Under the pieces are notes generated by a model. It did no database searches, had not been told where the DNA came from, and saw only the letters and a list, made by a program, of their open reading frames with translations. DNA of 6,622 nucleotides from an uncultured Lachnospiraceae bacterium (GTDB lineage: Bacteria; Bacillota; Clostridia; Lachnospirales; Lachnospiraceae), in assembly GCA_947177515.1 (NCBI GenBank), contig CAMWUU010000198.1:1-6622 (forward strand), in the 5' to 3' direction. This document shows, piece by piece, positions 4,861 through 6,622 of the stretch (its first letter is position 1; the number at the start of each line of letters is the position of its first letter). Position numbers and translations under genes: made by a program.

Positions 4861-6534
4861 TTATTTCATATCCTCCTCCGAGAATGCATCTTCAATTGCT
4901 GCTCCCGGTGGTACCATTGGGAATACTTTATCATCGCTGTCAATCACACAATCAATCAGCACTGGCTTATTTAAGGCAATTGCCTTTTTCAACACTTCTT
5001 CGACTTCCTCGCATTTTGTGATTCGGAACGCCTCCGCGCCCATCGCCTGCGCAAGCTTCACAAAATCAACGCCGTCGTTGAGCACCGTATTCGAGTAGCG
5101 CTTTCCGTAAAATAAGGTCTGCCACTGGCGTACCATGCCGAGTACTGAATTGTTCATAATAATCTCAACCACCGGAATCTGGTAGCGGACTGCGGTCGCA
5201 AGTTCGTTCATGTTCATGCGGAAGCAGCCATCCCCAGCCACATTAATTACCGTTTTTTCCGGTCTTGCTGTTTTTGCGCCAAGGCTCGCTCCAAGACCAT
5301 AACCCATTGTCCCAAGACCGCCCGATGTAATAAGCGTCCGCGGCGTGCGGTACTTGTAGAACTGTGCCGCCCACATCTGATGCTGCCCGACCTCCGTTGA
5401 AATAATTGCATCGCCCTTTGTGATCTCATAAAGTTTTTCCATCACATACGGTCCAGTCAGTACATCCTTATGATAAGTAAGGGGCTTATCTGCAGCGAGT
5501 GCCTGCACCTTCTTCACCCATTCGGCGTGATCCTGCTTCGCAAGCTTTGCATTGACGCGTGAAAGGATCTCTTTCACATCGCCGATCACACTCGCGTTGA
5601 CCATAATATTTTTATTGATTTCTGCCGCATCCACATCAAACTGCACAATTTTCGCGTTGTAGGCAAATTTTTTTGCGTTCCCGGTTACGCGGTCAGAAAA
5701 ACGTGCACCGACTGTTACCAGAAGGTCACACTCCGTTACACTATAGTTTGCTGCCTTTGTCCCATGCATCCCAAGCATACCAACATAGCGTGCGTCCTCG
5801 CCGTCAAACGCCCCCTTGCCCATCAGGGAATCTGTTACTGGAGCGTCAAGAAGATCTACGAACTCCTTTAATTCTTCCGACGCGCCTGAAATTACCGCAC
5901 CGACGCCAACGAATACCATCGGTTTTTCCGCCGCGCAAATCAATGCTACTGCCGCATCAATATCCTCGTCCATGATTTTTTCGGTACTGCGGGAAACAGG
6001 CGCTATCTCCTGTTTTTCATACTCTGTGACCGCAGCAGTTACATCTTTTGTGATATCCACAAGTACTGGTCCCGGTCTTTTAGTCTGTGCGATTTTAAAA
6101 GCACGGCGGATAGTCGGTGCTAATTCCTCGATGTTTTTTACAATGAAGCTGTATTTTGTAATTGGCATAGTAACGCCTGCAATGTCAATTTCCTGAAAAC
6201 TGTCCTTGCCAAGCAGCGGCACTGCTACATTCGCAGTGATCGCAACAAGTGGAACAGAGTCCATGTAAGCTGTCGCGATCCCCGTAACAAGATTTGTCGC
6301 ACCAGGACCCGAAGTCGCCATACACACACCGACACGCCCGGTAGCTCTCGCATATCCGTCCGCTGCATGGGCTGCGCCCTGCTCGTGCGAAGTCAAAATA
6401 TGTTTTATTTCGCTGGAATGTTTATATAATTCATCATATACGTTTAAGATTGTCCCGCCCGGATACCCGAATACGGTATCAACACCCTGCTCCTTCAAAC
6501 ACTCAATAATGATTTCAGAACCATTTAACTGCAT
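4861..6534 (-). CDS. ilvB: Acetolactate synthase large subunit (acetohydroxyacid synthase)
   Basis: This 557-residue enzyme condenses two pyruvates to acetolactate, or pyruvate with 2-ketobutyrate, in the first common step of valine, leucine and isoleucine synthesis, in the cytoplasm. The ThDP-binding N-domain (1-165) carries FGYPGG (22-27) and the catalytic Glu51 in SHEQGAAHAADGYAR. The central FAD domain (about 185-335) contains RFSDRVTG (278-285), a block typical of the anabolic FAD-dependent enzyme rather than catabolic AlsS. The C-domain (365-540) carries the ThDP/Mg motif, GDG (434-436) to NN (461-462), and HQMWAAQFYK (385-394). Length is usual for the family and the ends look intact. 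AGGAGG (6546-6541) lies 6 bases before ATG 6534. The regulatory subunit ilvN is not downstream; the next gene is unrelated. I see no clear terminator after the stop, only a 4-bp stem (CTGT/ACAG near 4813-4830). Upstream is a leader containing a dispersed hairpin repeat; any T-box or peptide attenuator would lie beyond the window. Confidence 0.97.
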   Translation of the reverse strand: MQLNGSEIIIECLKEQGVDTVFGYPGGTILNVYDELYKHSSEIKHILTSHEQGAAHAADGYARATGRVGVCMATSGPGATNLVTGIATAYMDSVPLVAITANVAVPLLGKDSFQEIDIAGVTMPITKYSFIVKNIEELAPTIRRAFKIAQTKRPGPVLVDITKDVTAAVTEYEKQEIAPVSRSTEKIMDEDIDAAVALICAAEKPMVFVGVGAVISGASEELKEFVDLLDAPVTDSLMGKGAFDGEDARYVGMLGMHGTKAANYSVTECDLLVTVGARFSDRVTGNAKKFAYNAKIVQFDVDAAEINKNIMVNASVIGDVKEILSRVNAKLAKQDHAEWVKKVQALAADKPLTYHKDVLTGPYVMEKLYEITKGDAIISTEVGQHQMWAAQFYKYRTPRTLITSGGLGTMGYGLGASLGAKTARPEKTVINVAGDGCFRMNMNELATAVRYQIPVVEIIMNNSVLGMVRQWQTLFYGKRYSNTVLNDGVDFVKLAQAMGAEAFRITKCEEVEEVLKKAIALNKPVLIDCVIDSDDKVFPMVPPGAAIEDAFSEEDMK

Positions 6535-6546
6535 ATATTTCCTCCT

Positions 6547-6622
6547 ATTTTTAGTTCCGTATATGTCTTTCTCAGCGCCTTTACCGGGGAAGGGATTTTC
6601 TTCGCTCTGCTTCTAAAATCCC
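6547..6622. repeat. Diverged copy of the 102-bp repeat in the ilvB leader
   Basis: Starting just upstream of the ilvB ribosome binding site, this stretch aligns with the core of the tandem units at 1-230: AGTTCCG, then ATAT, AGC.CCTTT, and a terminal hairpin. Here the hairpin arms are GGGATTTT (6592-6599) and AAAATCCC (6615-6622), a perfect 8-bp stem with a 15-base loop, truncated by the window edge. Where the tandem units have GGAG...CTCC...CTCC, this copy has GAAG (6589-6592), CTTC (6600-6603) and CTTC (6610-6613). The repeat thus occurs at two loci in one window and lies in the transcribed leader of ilvB. Confidence 0.7.

Noticed and set aside
5816..6196. 126-residue plus-strand open frame and other frames antisense to ilvB
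   Set aside because: They lie wholly within a well-conserved ilvB coding sequence and are low-complexity shadows.
4861..6534. Catabolic acetolactate synthase (AlsS) or another ThDP enzyme
   Set aside because: The RFSDRVTG block and the overall match fit the anabolic FAD-dependent IlvB; no alsD neighbour is present.

Overview
The window looks like a chromosomal segment of a Clostridia-class Firmicute, most likely Lachnospiraceae. This rests on strong AGGAGG-type ribosome binding sites, a PurO-type IMP cyclohydrolase in a bacterium, a ZTP riboswitch, and compact sigma-A-like promoters. The assignment is inference from gene content, not a database match. All four protein-coding genes lie on the minus strand, so transcription runs from high to low coordinates.

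In transcription order: (1) 6547-6622 is the leader of ilvB and holds a diverged copy of a dispersed hairpin repeat. (2) 4861-6534 is ilvB, the FAD- and ThDP-dependent acetolactate synthase large subunit. (3) 3426-4748 is a secreted protein with a transglutaminase-like Cys-His-Asp domain, driven by its own near-consensus promoter and ended by a textbook terminator at 3322-3356. (4) 2914-3321 is about 400 bp without a gene; its part between 2975 and 3204 is packed with palindromes and direct repeats, and a candidate promoter for the next gene has its -10 box inside one palindrome. (5) 1282-2913 is a 543-residue protein of unassigned family that resembles alpha/alpha-toroid polysaccharide lyases or hydrolases. 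(6) 1080-1171 is a ZTP/ZMP (pfl) riboswitch followed by an overlapping intrinsic terminator at 1050-1088. (7) 229-945 is the IMP cyclohydrolase gene that the riboswitch controls. (8) 1-230 is an array of 102-bp tandem repeats that abuts the cyclohydrolase stop codon.

The best functional story is the riboswitch and cyclohydrolase pair. The riboswitch senses the purine intermediate ZMP (AICAR) or ZTP, and the gene it controls encodes the last step that converts formylated AICAR to IMP. The best candidates for something undescribed are the two-hairpin 102-bp repeat, which recurs in diverged form 6.3 kb away in the ilvB leader with apparently compensated stem changes; the palindrome cluster at 2975-3204; and the unusual duplicated and self-complementary stretch between the riboswitch terminator and the cyclohydrolase ribosome binding site. 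I saw no transposase, CRISPR array, tRNA or rRNA, and no complete novel multi-gene system.
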